A program made the position numbers and the translations under genes. Positions 1 to 12,800 of a DNA stretch of 64,000 nucleotides are shown here, piece after piece. The DNA is from Branchiostoma lanceolatum (lineage: Eukaryota > Chordata > Leptocardii > Amphioxiformes > Branchiostomatidae): assembly GCF_035083965.1 (NCBI RefSeq), contig NC_089724.1:5504001-5568000 (forward strand), given 5' to 3'. Below the pieces are notes generated by a model that was not told the DNA's origin, did not search any database, and saw only the letters and a program-made list of their open reading frames with translations. Within the stretch, counting starts at the first letter, position 1. Every line of letters begins with the position of its first letter.

Positions 1-3000
1 CTTTTCTCTAAGCTTACTTTCTAGTAATAGAGAGGCATAAAGCAGATCTAGAATAAGCTTGTGTATGTAGAGTGAAGCTCCTTTGTAGAGTATGTCACAG
101 ACACAGACATGAACATCTAAAACCACTCTCAGAAAGTTCGCAAATCTCAAGTTTCTTTACCGTGATTTTATTTTATTTCTTTTTGATTCTGGAGTATGGA
201 AAATGTTTTCCTTAGCAGAGCTTCTTTTTCTTGTGTTATTGTCCAAATGCATTCTGACTTGCAACTAATACTCACTCAATCAGCCTGTTATTCATCTAAT
301 ACTAGCTCCAGTTTGCTCTTCCGATTGCTTCTTTTGTCCAATAGCCTGGCACCCATTGAGTGAGAAACGTTTGATTGGTACATTGTATTTGATTATTATT
401 ATTATATTTGCCTAAAGTAGAGGCAAAAGCTGTGGTCCGACCTACACAGTCCTTGTAACAGCATATTAACGGGGTTCAAACGCGTATTCAGAAGTTTGAT
501 TCCCGTTACACTTCTGACTCTGAGAAATATTTGATTCCTGAAATAATGAAGGACGTAAGGACCAAAATGTTTTAATTACTGTATGCAGAAATGTTTGCGG
601 TGGTTTTATGTTTGCGGTCTTCACGGTGAACTCCTTGAAACTTTTTGCCCACCAATGACTGTAGCGCTACTATTGTTTCAAATGTGAACTTAAAAAAACA
701 CCGCGAACAACACTCAATTTTCGCCTTAATGGCAATAAAAACCACATGAACTTAAATGCATTTACAGTAAGATGGGTGCCAGACTATCCTAGGAAAAAGC
801 GTTAAGAGGAGCAAACCATGGATGCAGGATGGATTCCAGGCTACACTTGCTATCAAACTAATGATGTTTCCTGTGCTCTTTTGCACATTAACTTGGTGTG
901 TTGGATTACTGCTGTGTTTCTCACTGATTTTGTTTGTGCACTGATATCTGTGATCTGCCTGATTTTTGCTCCTTTTCTCTCCACTCTTTCTCACAGAGCG
1001 GAGCCCCGATGGTAGGACCTGGTTCTTTATACATTCTTCTGCTGTTTTCACTTCACACAAGCAAGGTTTAGTCTTAAACTGATGCACATTGATATTAACT
1101 GTAGATGTAGTATTGGCTTTAGAGATGTCTATGTCATGACCGGGGTACAGATTGCATTATGGCTGAATCGCTTATTCTACTGGTAGAGATCGCGATTGGA
1201 ATCTCGATCTTTAGACAGAGATGACTTTCAGGATATACTACTAGGAATGCGTTAGTAAGGGTGGCCTCCAATTCATAAATCCTAAATTTCAAGTCAATCC
1301 ATTGATCTTAAGTTACATGAGTCAAAGTTGAAAAGTTCTGACTGTCTTTTAAGGGAGTATAAAGGATATTGATTGATTGTGATTGATTATCTTCAAATTT
1401 ACAGACTCCAATTGGGATCTCTACCTGTATAATCAGCAATTCTGCCAGATTGCAATGTCTGCACCCTTGCTACAGTTTCTTGTAACAGCATTTTGCATTC
1501 ATCCTTTGGAGGGGGTGTTATGCCATTGGTCTCATCTACATGTATTTTCCTAATACATCACTGGATGCTAGTATTAAGAATTTCTATTATCAATACAGTC
1601 TTATGTCAGTGTGCATCATGTTAAAGTGGGAATATAAGTCTGTCCTACAGTCAGTCAATAGTAGGTTGTAGGTTTGTATGAATAATTACAGTGTATGAGC
1701 AAAACTTTAGAATGCACAGGGCAAACAAAAACCATAAAAGTACTTCTTTTGGATACCCATGACTTAATATCTCTTGCATATGATAACAAGTATGCTGCAT
1801 ATATATAGGAAGTACACGATACAGGAATTTGTTTTGTAATGGCCCAAACAGGGATTGATTAAAAGATAGTGGTCCAGGTGGGATATGGTTTTCTAACCTG
1901 TGCTTATCCACATGGGTTAGTTTCCACTGTCTGGCGTCTTTCATGTGTGACAAGAAACTGGGATGCCTTAAAGTCGGCATTGTACAAGTAATTACTTCTT
2001 TTTACCTCGGAAAAATCCACAATCTCTTTTAGCCTTGTCACTTGAAGCAGTTCACAAAAACATGTATTGTATTGTAGTGAGTGCTAAGTAACAGGTATGG
2101 TCTTTGTACAACGTGTTTGGTCAAAAGGTCCTGTTCAAACAGTCTTATATTTTTCAGTCGGCATGACACTGTACTATGTTAACAGTCGTGTTTGACCAAG
2201 TGGGTCCTGTTTTTTCTTTATATTGGAGTATTGTGCCTCTGTACAGTACTTTTCTTCTTATTTCTGGAAAAAAAATATCCTAGTACTGTCTAGATTGCAA
2301 AATTGTTGACAGGATGATGATTTATTAGAATTCGGAACATAAGACATCCGGTTGGCTGCCCTGGAGTAGTTTTACCTGGTGTGATCAGGATTGGTAAACC
2401 CCGTGCATTGTTGTGTGGTAACATCACACAGCCAGATCTGCATAGCTTCATGCACCCCTGTCACCTCCGACTGTCCTACACAAACAAAACCCACCCTTAT
2501 TGCGTACACTGTCCTGGGCTTTGTTCGTCTTCAACTCGTGGCGTGAAAAAAGGTAGCTCACTCCACGCGTAGTCCAAGAAATCATGATGAACATAGGTAG
2601 ACATAAGCAAGGGTACTGTCCTGTACTCTTAGGTGAGTTCATTTTACTTGCAACTGTGTATATATACTGTGGACTTGTGTTAACAAGAAGCATTAGTAGT
2701 GGTCTGTTTAACAATGAATGAGGTAGTGACTCTAGTCTTAGCTAAGTATGTGTCTCAGACTGTAGTTACTCGGTAGGTATATTTAGCCCTACGTTGTATA
2801 GTCTCCACAATAAGGTTTGTTTAATTTATATACATTGTATGTGTGTCTATAAAACCTGTCTTTTGAGTCTGTTATATCCGGTTCAATGAATACGTGGCTT
2901 GTCCAGCGATTAGCACATGTCTAGTCTAGTTTGAGGGGACACATGCCATGTGCCTTTTTCCTGAGCCCTAAATTTGAAACACACGTATTTGTTTAAACTC

Positions 3001-3864
3001 AGAGCCCTGCCGTTTATTTGGGATTGTTGAAGAGTATATATAATATAGTCTAGACTGCTAAGAAAGATATACAGTCTTCTGTATTTGTTCTAGTGTTTTT
3101 GGCTCTTGTCTATTGGCGGTCATGGTCTGCTAGTGGTCAGGTATGATGGCTAGAAGTAGCCAGTGCCAAGTACTCACAGACAGACAGGCAAACATCAGAT
3201 CTAGAATGATTGTTTAAAAGACTGTTTCCAGCTATTTGAAGTACATTCGCGGGGAATTTTGGAGTTCTACCAACAATTCATACAAGAATCATAATGATGT
3301 ATCAGAGGTCCAAGAAACAATGGTTTGTATCAACCAAACCTTGGAAAATTTCTTTGTTCGAAGACCACACCTGGTCCAGTTTAACTTCTTGGCTCTCACT
3401 AGTCTCAGATTTTTTTGAGAAAGAAGACTGCATGATCCATTCATTATATGAAATAACCCCAAAATATTGACATTTTTAAGCAACTTCTTAAGAAAGTCCT
3501 TGTCTTTTGTTTTTTCCCTTTATTAATGCATCACAGACTGACAATTCATTGTTTGAAATGTTAACCAGCTTGGCATGTTGACTTTGTAGCTCCTTTGGTA
3601 GTACTCACAGGATACATTGTAGCTGTTTCTTTTTTGGCGATGCCTCAGGGGCGGAGGCATTTTTTACAGTACTGCGATCAATCTGAGTTTATTTAGAAAA
3701 TTGATCGAATGCATCCCTTATAGAAATAAAACAAAAATTCCCTTCTGCTCCATTAATTTCCTCCGAAAATCTGTGAACCAAGAAAGTAAATTGCTGTGGC
3801 CCAAGACACCTTGGAATGTATGTAGCCTTCAGTGTTCACCTGTGAGCTTTATCGTCTTCCCCAG
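1..3864. other. CLINT1 intron (no coding exon recognised)
   Basis: No conserved coding segment was recognised. The next downstream piece is the CLINT1 exon starting at 3865, so this stretch is most simply an intron lying 3' of the ENTH-domain exons. It holds one inverted-repeat element (579-767) and, near 3635-3660, a copy of a dispersed sequence (gatgcctc...ggaggc) that recurs near 4020 and 15845. Otherwise it is AT-rich single-copy-looking DNA. Confidence 0.6.
579..767. mobile_element. MITE of the CTGTAAATGCAG family, degenerate copy
   Basis: The ends read CTGTATGCAGAAATG and ...TGCATTTACAG, and a TA dinucleotide lies at each boundary (577-578, 768-769). The interior has the family's 'tttgcggtggttttatgtttgcggt' theme and a 'gtagcgctactattgtttcaaa' core seen in the copies at 9281-9479 and 31573-31863. 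There is no coding capacity. TA flanks fit a Tc1/mariner-type non-autonomous element, but the superfamily is inferred. Confidence 0.6.
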
Positions 3865-6800
3865 GTGACAAGTACGACCCCGAGCCGCGCAACCTAAGTG
3901 CCATGAAGGAGTACGATGATGAGATCGAGAGACAGAACCGCACGCGGCCCAAGTTTAGCCTCCCAGCCCGCATCTTCGAAGACTCGCCAGCAGGAAGGTA
4001 TGGTAACTTTCAGTATTTTTTGGCAATGCCTCGGGTGGAGGCCTTTATTACTATTGCTTTGCTTACAATACTGTTTAATACATCATGCACTGAATATGTC
4101 ACAGTCATATTCCTCAGAATGCAGCACTTTTTCCTCAAAATGGAAAGAAGGTTGTTTGAACTAAAGTTAATTTTTTTCCTCAATACTCACGATTATGAAC
4201 TCTTTTCCTTCCTGACTTAGAGGATTGTGTTTTCTGTTCTGTAAAGCGTGTCATACATATATTGATATATGTATTGTATGTGCTAAAGACGGCAACAGAA
4301 AACACTTCCAGTTAAGAAGTCTTAGACCAGATGCATGAAAAATCTACCTCCAGTCCTTGCCTTTTATATATATATATATAAAAAAAGAGACTCGGACCCA
4401 GGAAACATGAAATTAAGGCATTTTTCATAGTTCCACATTTTCCTTCTCTAAGTATATAATAGCCAGATGAAAACAGCGCTCTAGCCTACACTATATTGTT
4501 TTGGTTTGTTATGATTGGGACTTTTCTCAATACAACTAAAAACCAAGGTTGTGATGAGAAAAGTCAACCGTTTCAGTGTTGTAAATGTCCCTGAACTAGC
4601 CTAGAGCGCTGGTTAGTTACTGTAAATCTTCAGACTTTCGCAGTGAAGTCTTTCAGTGTTGTAGATGTTCCCAAACTAGCCTAGAGCGCTGGTTAGTTAC
4701 TGTAAGTCTTCAAGTTCAAGCTTTTGCGGTGGTTTTCCCGATGATCTTTCCACTGCAAATTTATGACACTGCAAATATGCATTTCCAACGTATTACCGTT
4801 TACAGTACATTCTTGACTTGACATTCTACAGTACATTCAAAGCACCACAAAAACCTCCCTCACCCTCCTACTACCGCAAAATAAAACCATTGCAAAAGTA
4901 AATGAATTTACTGCAGGCTTTTAGCTAGGATTTATAGACGGGGTCCAAAAATGGGGTGGGTGGGTGCTTTGATAGGGGGGGTTAGGTGTGTTCTAGTCTT
5001 ATCATACTTTTAGCAGAACTAAAAACTGCCGGTTCCCTCTCTGTCTCCCAATGGGCTCTATGGATTAACAATAACCTGCATGTCAATCAGTTTCATGCTG
5101 TCCCAGTGTCTGGTAGGACTAAAAAAAGCAACAATAACACAGTAACATGTGTATGTAGAATATAACCTCCTTGGTAATTACCAGGGAAACAGGGGGTCCT
5201 CTGTGCGCCCGAGGGCGTCCAATTTCCTTGTTGTTTTAGTATCATGCGTCCAAATGACGCATGGACCCATGCCTAGCTAAAAGCCTGATTTACGGTAAGC
5301 CGAACTTGAGCTCGTTGGAGATAGCACGTCACCGGAACGTACTGCGCCTGCGCGAAATCTTCTATGTAATGTGCATAGGGCTTCAGAAAAACGTACCATT
5401 TAAGGTCGTGTTCGCATATTTAAGGATAATATCCCGTCTATAGTTTCCAAATATAGTTTCGAAAAAGATATCTTATGCAACGGGAAAAATTATGATGCAA
5501 CGTTTACCAAACATCCAACAGAAACCTAGGTTTTCTGTTGTTTTCTGTTGGATGTTTGGTAAACGTTGCATCATAATTTTTCCCGTTGCATAAGATATCT
5601 TTTTCGAAACTATATTTGGAAACTATAGACGGGATATTATCCTTAAATATGCGAACACGACCTTAAATGGTACGTTTTTCTGAAGCCCTATGCACATTAC
5701 ATAGAAGATTTCGCGCAGGCGCAGTATGTACGTTCCGGTGACGTGCTGAGTGAGATGTGGTTTCCGCTCTCCCCCACAGCGTAGGAGAGTCGGACGAGGA
5801 TGAGGGTTATGCAGATGAGCCCGCGAACAGAAAAGGAAAGAAATGGCAAAAAGAGTGAGCAAATCTGTAGACACCCTTGCCTAGTAACTAGAATGGCTTG
5901 GATCTGCTCTCTTTGCTATTACTGTTAGGTGGGTATCTCACTGGATTGGACAAGGAAACTGCTCAAATTTGCAAATTTTTTGCTATTTTCCCTTGCGGTC
6001 AAACTGCTGTAAGATACTTAGGTAAAATAAGTGACCTCTACAAACAAAATGGCTGTGCTTGGAATGTCACATTCTCAGTTTCAGCTCCGAATCAGATACA
6101 AATTTATTTGAAATTGCAGTGTTGGCAATGCCACTGAATCGAACATAACTGTACAATCATGATTTAGAGTCATCTGAAAGGGATTTGCAGTGATCGTGCT
6201 CATTTGCGCCATTTTGCCTATGGCAAATTTTTGAAATATTAAAATGATTTGCAATTTCAGGCGACAAATTAATGCGGATTGGCGCCACTTTGCAAATGCC
6301 GTTTTCAATTTGACGCAGTTTGACGCAGTCCAGCCAGATACCTGCTTTTTTAGGGGTGGCTTGTTTTGTCTTGATGGCCTCCATAAGCACTGCCCTATAT
6401 CTTAAGTCTTTCTGGTGCATGTGTAAAATGTAAAAATGGAAGCAATTCTGCCTTTAACAAAACTTCTTTCTTTTCAAGGGCTGTGATCATTTTTAGAAGG
6501 CTTCTTCATGACTAATATTTTGAGTCTAGATGATTCTGGACATACGTACCTACACGTACAGTACAGTACATGCACTGTGTCTGTCTGTATGCCATCTAAC
6601 GACAAGTACCAAGTGTGTGTTAACTCCTGAAAAGTCTTACAGAAACAAGACTTGTTTAAGACACAAATCAGGGTTCTCTCCAATGTTCGTCGATACATTA
6701 GGATGTTTGTATTAGGTCCTGAACGTCTAAAAAAAAATATCCACAAAATTGAAATAGATCTACAAAAAAATTCCCCTAAAAATGTGCGTAATAACGTTTC

Positions 6801-9800
6801 AAAGAGTCAAAACTTCCCAGATTCTTTGCACGTTTGGTCCTTTGCTCTGTCAACTCAAACCAAGATTAGAATTTTAAGCTTGAGTGAGCCCTGATTTAAA
6901 TGGACATTTTTCAAAAGTCTGTCGTTAGACATGCATGCATACATTGAATCTCAGTGTTAATTGTAACGTGCTTACAGTTACACTGCTCTCTCTTATAGCA
7001 CCTATTACTGACCATACGTTCTTGGCTCTGTGTGACATATGCATGTTCTCTCCTGGTGCGTGGGCTTTGTTATAGGTGGTACAAATAGAGCTGTGTACCT
7101 AAACAAATTTTAGGTACAGGTATGGGTACACATGTTTAGGTACAGGTCTGGACCTGAACCTGTACCTAAACTACTTGTTCGAAAAATGCTAGATTTTTAA
7201 TAAGGACAAAAGCATGTTTGAATAGGTAAAAACATAATATTTCATTGTGCTAGGTATTATTTTTATGAAAACACAGATGAAAATTTGACTCCAGCCATGC
7301 AAATGTGTTTTCTGTGCTTTAGAGTGGCTTTAGTGCACTGCCACAGTAATTTCATAGTAATTTTATCTGTCAAAGTGGCCATCCCCTGAGTCAGGTCCAG
7401 TACCGATACAGCAGGGTCAGGTATTTTGGACCAGTACCTAATTGATTGTACCCGGTACTGTATCGGTACAGTGTACCGGTACACAGCTCTAGGTACAAAT
7501 GTATTTTTCCTGCTCATCATTTTGTCCAGTCAAGTTCATGTTCAAGAAAGCCTTATTCAAGGATGACATTTCCAACTGACTGCCCAAAAATCTCCTCTTG
7601 CTACATGTTGCACGCCTGATATTGCCTTTCATCTACAAATTTAGACAGATTTTGCGTCTGTTTTAGTGTTCGGCTTCATTCAGCTTATTGCTGTCTTCAG
7701 CATACCAATGTATAGTCATGTTGAGTAAGGCTGCATTAATGACTGATGCAACCCTTACCTAGGCCACATCAATTTAATTTCATGGTTCTCTATTTCTTTT
7801 CTAGAAAGAAAATAGATAAAAGATTCTTTCAGGATGAGAAGTGTTAATATTTTGGCTCAAACAGTTGAAGCGAGTACTTCCCAGTTGATACAGAGTTTCC
7901 ATTCTGCGATGGATAAAAAGTTGAGAAGTCATATTTTGTTCAAAATGTTAAACAATCTGGTATACTGATTTTGACTCCTGTTGTAGCATTTTGTTCCATC
8001 TCAGGATCTTCCTAGTTTTACTTCAACCCACCGTTCTATTGTTTCCCTAAAAAGATCGAAGAACCTAGAAATTAAGGTGTTGTGGCCTAAGGGTTCATGC
8101 ATGTACGTCCTCTATGTACAAGTGTTATATCATCTTCTTTAACTGCATCTCTTTGGTAACCATAGCAACGGCGGCGGCAGCGGCAGCGGCGGGGTTAGTG
8201 GTGGCGACGAAGACGCGGAAGAAGCCTACAGTGACAGCGAGGACAGGGGGAGTAACTCGTTCAAAGACGAAGAGACGTACGAATCCCACGAAACAACGAT
8301 GACGACGAGAAAAGAGCGCGTAACCAAGAGGACGTCGAGAGGCAAAATCGACCTGGGGGCCGCAGCCTCGTACGGGAAAACTGCAGGGAGAACAGAGGTA
8401 AGGCCACACCAATTTGATTGTCTGTATTTTATTTATTTTTGAAAAGTAATCCTGAAAAGGAAGATCAATGTGAAAACTGTAAATCTGAAGGGAAAGTCTG
8501 ATCCTTGGGACACATTTCTGGGCTTGAAATACTGAATGCATAAATACACTTTTTTGCACCTGAAATACAAGACTGTGGGTACACTCGTGCACCTACATGT
8601 AGATATTTGTGTAACGTACATTAGCGTACTGTTTACGTAAGTACATGTATGTAGTATCGTGCATCAGTGCACCTAAAGAGAGTGGATATACAAAATGAAC
8701 TCAGATGCAAATTCGGACAAGTTCCATTATGGACCTCCTAGTGTCTCTCTATGGTACTGCAGCAGACCTTCCGGTTTTCATATCTCTTGTTTGTGACACG
8801 CTATCGTCATGGTTTTTTGATGGATGGCCCAGTCTTTCACAAAGACTGGTGTTGTACAGTGAAAATTTGGGTAATTCCAATTTTTGTGTTGGAATTTACA
8901 GTTAAAACTTGTTTTAGAAAGATATCACTTTTGCTTGGTTTGGGCCCCCTAGCAACCTTTTTGGAAATGCAGAGGCAGATTTTGTTTTAAGACTTTGATT
9001 GTTAACTTGTCAAACCTTACCCAAACAGGAGGCTAATGTACCAACAAACGCTGTTGCAGCGAAGCCTAAGAACGATCTTGATCTTCTTGTTGACACTGCT
9101 CCGCCCGTCATGCAACCAACCAGTCCTGCTAACTCATCGTCGGGTTTCGCCAACTTCGCGGACTTCAACTCCGCGCCCGCAAACGACGGCATTGACCCCC
9201 GTGGAAGGACCGTCTCTCAAGGTAAGAAAATGCCTTTCCCACATGAAATGGCTGAATACAACAGTTTCATCACATTGGTACTGTAAATGCAGAAATGTTT
9301 GCGTTAAAGAAAATGTTTGCGGTGAACTTTTTACCGCAAACTTAAAACCACCACGAAAAGCCGTTCCATTGTGTGACTGAAGTGCTACTATTGTTTCAAA
9401 CGCTCTCAAAACCACTGGGAGCACTCTATTTTCTTCTTACCGCGAAATTAAATCCCCGCAAAGATTTCTGCATTTACAGTAAGTCGCCTGATAGCTAAAT
9501 TCTTAGTACACAGCCAAGTGAACTGGGATATTATAAACTCAGTCATGTTTGGGACCACATTTTTCACACTGCAGTAGCGACACCTAGCTGCAGTGCGCAG
9601 TAGAGCAAGTCAGTATTGCCCCGAGAAAGGTGACAGACGGTCAATGAAACGTAAGCTAGATAGAAAATCTTGGTTATCCGGCTGAATATATTGTGTTAGA
9701 TATGTAGGTAGCAAAAGATTTACAACAGCTCGTAACATTTGGGAGGGGCTTTTCTACTAATGTGTTGTGGAAAGTCACATCTCTCATATTTGTCCCATTT

Positions 9801-12800
9801 AGAACAAAGTGTACATCAAAATTTAATGATTAGGGGCAGAGGTTTTTTGGTAAGACAAAAATAGCTTAGAGCTATGAGCCATTAAAGATGTTATTTTCAA
9901 GCACTTAAACTTTGTTTTTTTCCAGTATTTTGTTAATTTGCAGCAAGATCTGTACATGTGTGGTTAAAAAAAAAGGACAAACACAGAAACCATTGCATCT
10001 CACCTACATATAGTTGTCACACTGCCTAATTTGAAGCATTTTGCTTGCCTGTCTCGCCCATGCCAGATCAAGGCTCACAGGCGTTGTTAGATCTTGGTGC
10101 GCCGGCGTCGAGTCAGTACACTCCATTCACCTCCGCCACTTTCCCCACCTTGTGTAGGTACCACCGTAACATACTACTACATGTACATGTCACTGTGGTG
10201 GTGCTACTAACTGTGGTGGTGCTGTGATGTCATAGTATACATGTACACCTAACTTGTGTCATTGTCCATCAAAGAGCTTTACTTGTGTTTTGCAGATTTC
10301 TGCTTGTTTGTGTTCTGAATAGACAAATTTGAACAGCACAAACTGATGTCGTCATACAGTGTATTTTACTCACAGACTGTCTATGTAATAGCCCATGTCT
10401 ATTAAGAATAGAAATTCTGCGTTCGAACGACATTCCCTGAACCCTGACCGGTGTCAAGGAGCCAGGTGTGCCACAGGCATTCACTTCCTGCAGATGCCGT
10501 CAGACATTTCCAGATATTGCTATACGTTCAAATTCGTCTTTGTATCCTTATTCTGTATGCAAATAGGACTGATTAACTGTCTGTGCTTTAAAGTTTACAT
10601 TTACATGTACATTACATTACATTACAACACCAAGAACCAATGACCCCTACCTTGTACTATGTCACAACTTATTTTGATTTTTTATTTCCGTTGTATTTAC
10701 TGTTTTCCAGCATCTCAGGGCAGTGATTTTGGTGCATTCCAAGCAGTTCCGCAAAGGTAGGAAGGTTTTGTTTGTTGGGTGTCTTACAAATAAGAGCTAT
10801 TATTGTAACAAAGATCTCCCCGTGAGTGCTATAGAATCGTAGGTGCATCACAAAACATGTATACACAGATATCTCATCATGACATTGTAGTTTTATAATA
10901 AATGGGGGATAGGTAGCAAATTGCTATTTTAGTTATTTTTACTCTATGACTCTGCTTCGCCATCTGAATCAAATTCCGTGGATCCTAGGGCCCGATTTCG
11001 ATCCTAGGGCCCGAGTTCGATCCTAGGGGTCGACACCAGCTCGGACATGTTGTAAGGGATTGCATTCATCATTTCGGATGGTGATGTAAAGCCAGCGGCC
11101 CCGTGTATGAGGGAGCACTCAGTGCTGCTATTTTCTTTTAATTTTCTCTTATGTTTTTGTATGGCAGTCCTCCAGAGCAGTCCTACGCCGCATTCCAGTC
11201 CACAGAGTTCTCCACCACCACGTCTACCAACATGGCGGCAGCCAACGTGAGCAACCAGGCTCTGCTGGGGGCCATGATCGCGCCACAGCCCATGCAGGTA
11301 CATTTTAGCGCTCAGGTTAACTGCAAGTCTTCACTTGGAAGTTCCTCTGTGCTGGTAGAAGTCATTGTGAATCAAAGTTTGTGGGGTCGTGTGGCGTAAT
11401 GGCAGGGTTTTGGGCCCAGAACCCAAGTGTCCCGGGTTCGAATCCCCTGACGCCACCGATCTTGTGCCCTTGGGAAAAAGGTACTTTACACAACTTCTAA
11501 AATCAAACATTTGTGGCGTCAGGGAGGCGCAATGGTTAGAGCGTTGGACTCAGAACCAATAGGTCCCGGGTTCGATACTCACCATACCTTGACGTTGTTC
11601 CCTTGGGAAAGGCAGTTTACACGACCTTCCCTGGCGATGGAGTGATGCCCACCAAGCCTCTTCGGCTGATCTGTCAAAAAGTGTGCAAAAAAACACAGTA
11701 CGGATTCGGTTGCCGATGTGCCAACATCTAGCACATTTGCCACTAAGAACCGTTGAATTTTCCACAAAAATTGGACTTCAATCCACTGCTTCTGTCAATC
11801 TGTGACGTCATGTTATGCAGATGGTGACTTGCGACCAGTGGATCTTAACTTGCAACATCTGGGCTCTACAACCATCCCTCAACAGAGACTGGGGGCGTCA
11901 TTGACTTTCTGCAAAATATGATCCACTGCTCACCGAGTCACGTGTTCTATCTGCATAGTGCATGTGACGTCACAGAAGTAGTGGATTGCTCATTCCTTGA
12001 CAAAGACTGATAAGTCGAAAATTTGGGTAAAGTCCAATTTTTGTGTTAGCAATTCCAGTTCAGCTTTGCTATACAACCCCAAGTCTTAGTTGTCTGTCAA
12101 TAGGTTGGTAAGTTTTTTGGAGGTCAAGTGCTTTGAATATACATGACGAAACTTTCCAACATATTGGCAACTTGTCAGCTGTCTTTTTCTGCCCTTCATT
12201 AACTCCTTGTCTCTGTTCATGTCCATATACATATACATGTACATGTAGCCTTCTCTCATCATATTGCTGTAGTTTTTTACAATGTTCGTGTGTATATGTA
12301 TCGTGGCATGTGTTTTTGTCCTACCTTAAGTTTGTTGTTGGCATATAGATCTGTATATTTTCAGTATTATGTGTTTTGTGATGTTTTTTCCAGACCTGTA
12401 CAACTGATACATTAATATGTTAAGGTAACGAATATATGTATGTGATTTTGATATGCTGTCATTTTCTGTCTATTCTTCCAACACACCAGTCCATGTATAT
12501 AAACAGGGAAGAAAGAAAGGGTTGCTTCTTACTACTTGAAATACTGTATTCTGTGATCATAGCCACTAACCACTAATTAAGACTTACCACCTACCACACT
12601 ACCAAGTCCCTGTCACACAAACGCTAATAATAATGAAAATTAATAAAGCTATTCTCATACTCTTCAACACTAACAATTATCAATATTAATCAGCTTCCTT
12701 CTGGGACCTCATTTTCCGTGGAACGCTTAACCCATGCACACTCTGTACATTGCTAAACCTCAAAGAATATTGCTAACTTCAATATATTCACAAGCAATTA

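Noticed and set aside
995..1015. Possible 15-bp micro-exon (ctcacag|AGCGGAGCCCCGATG|gtagga) upstream of the CLINT1 exons
   Set aside because: Both splice-like ends are present, but no recognised CLINT1 residues match and the next exon needs two bases of phase; a chance match is more likely.
5261..5874. Open frames on both strands sharing the same peptide
   Set aside because: They are the two arms of the 5323-5747 palindrome read in opposite directions.
11391..11590. Two functional tRNA genes
   Set aside because: Acceptor-like ends and B boxes are present, but T stems mispair, no clean anticodon arm forms in the first, and both run into the shared SINE body.
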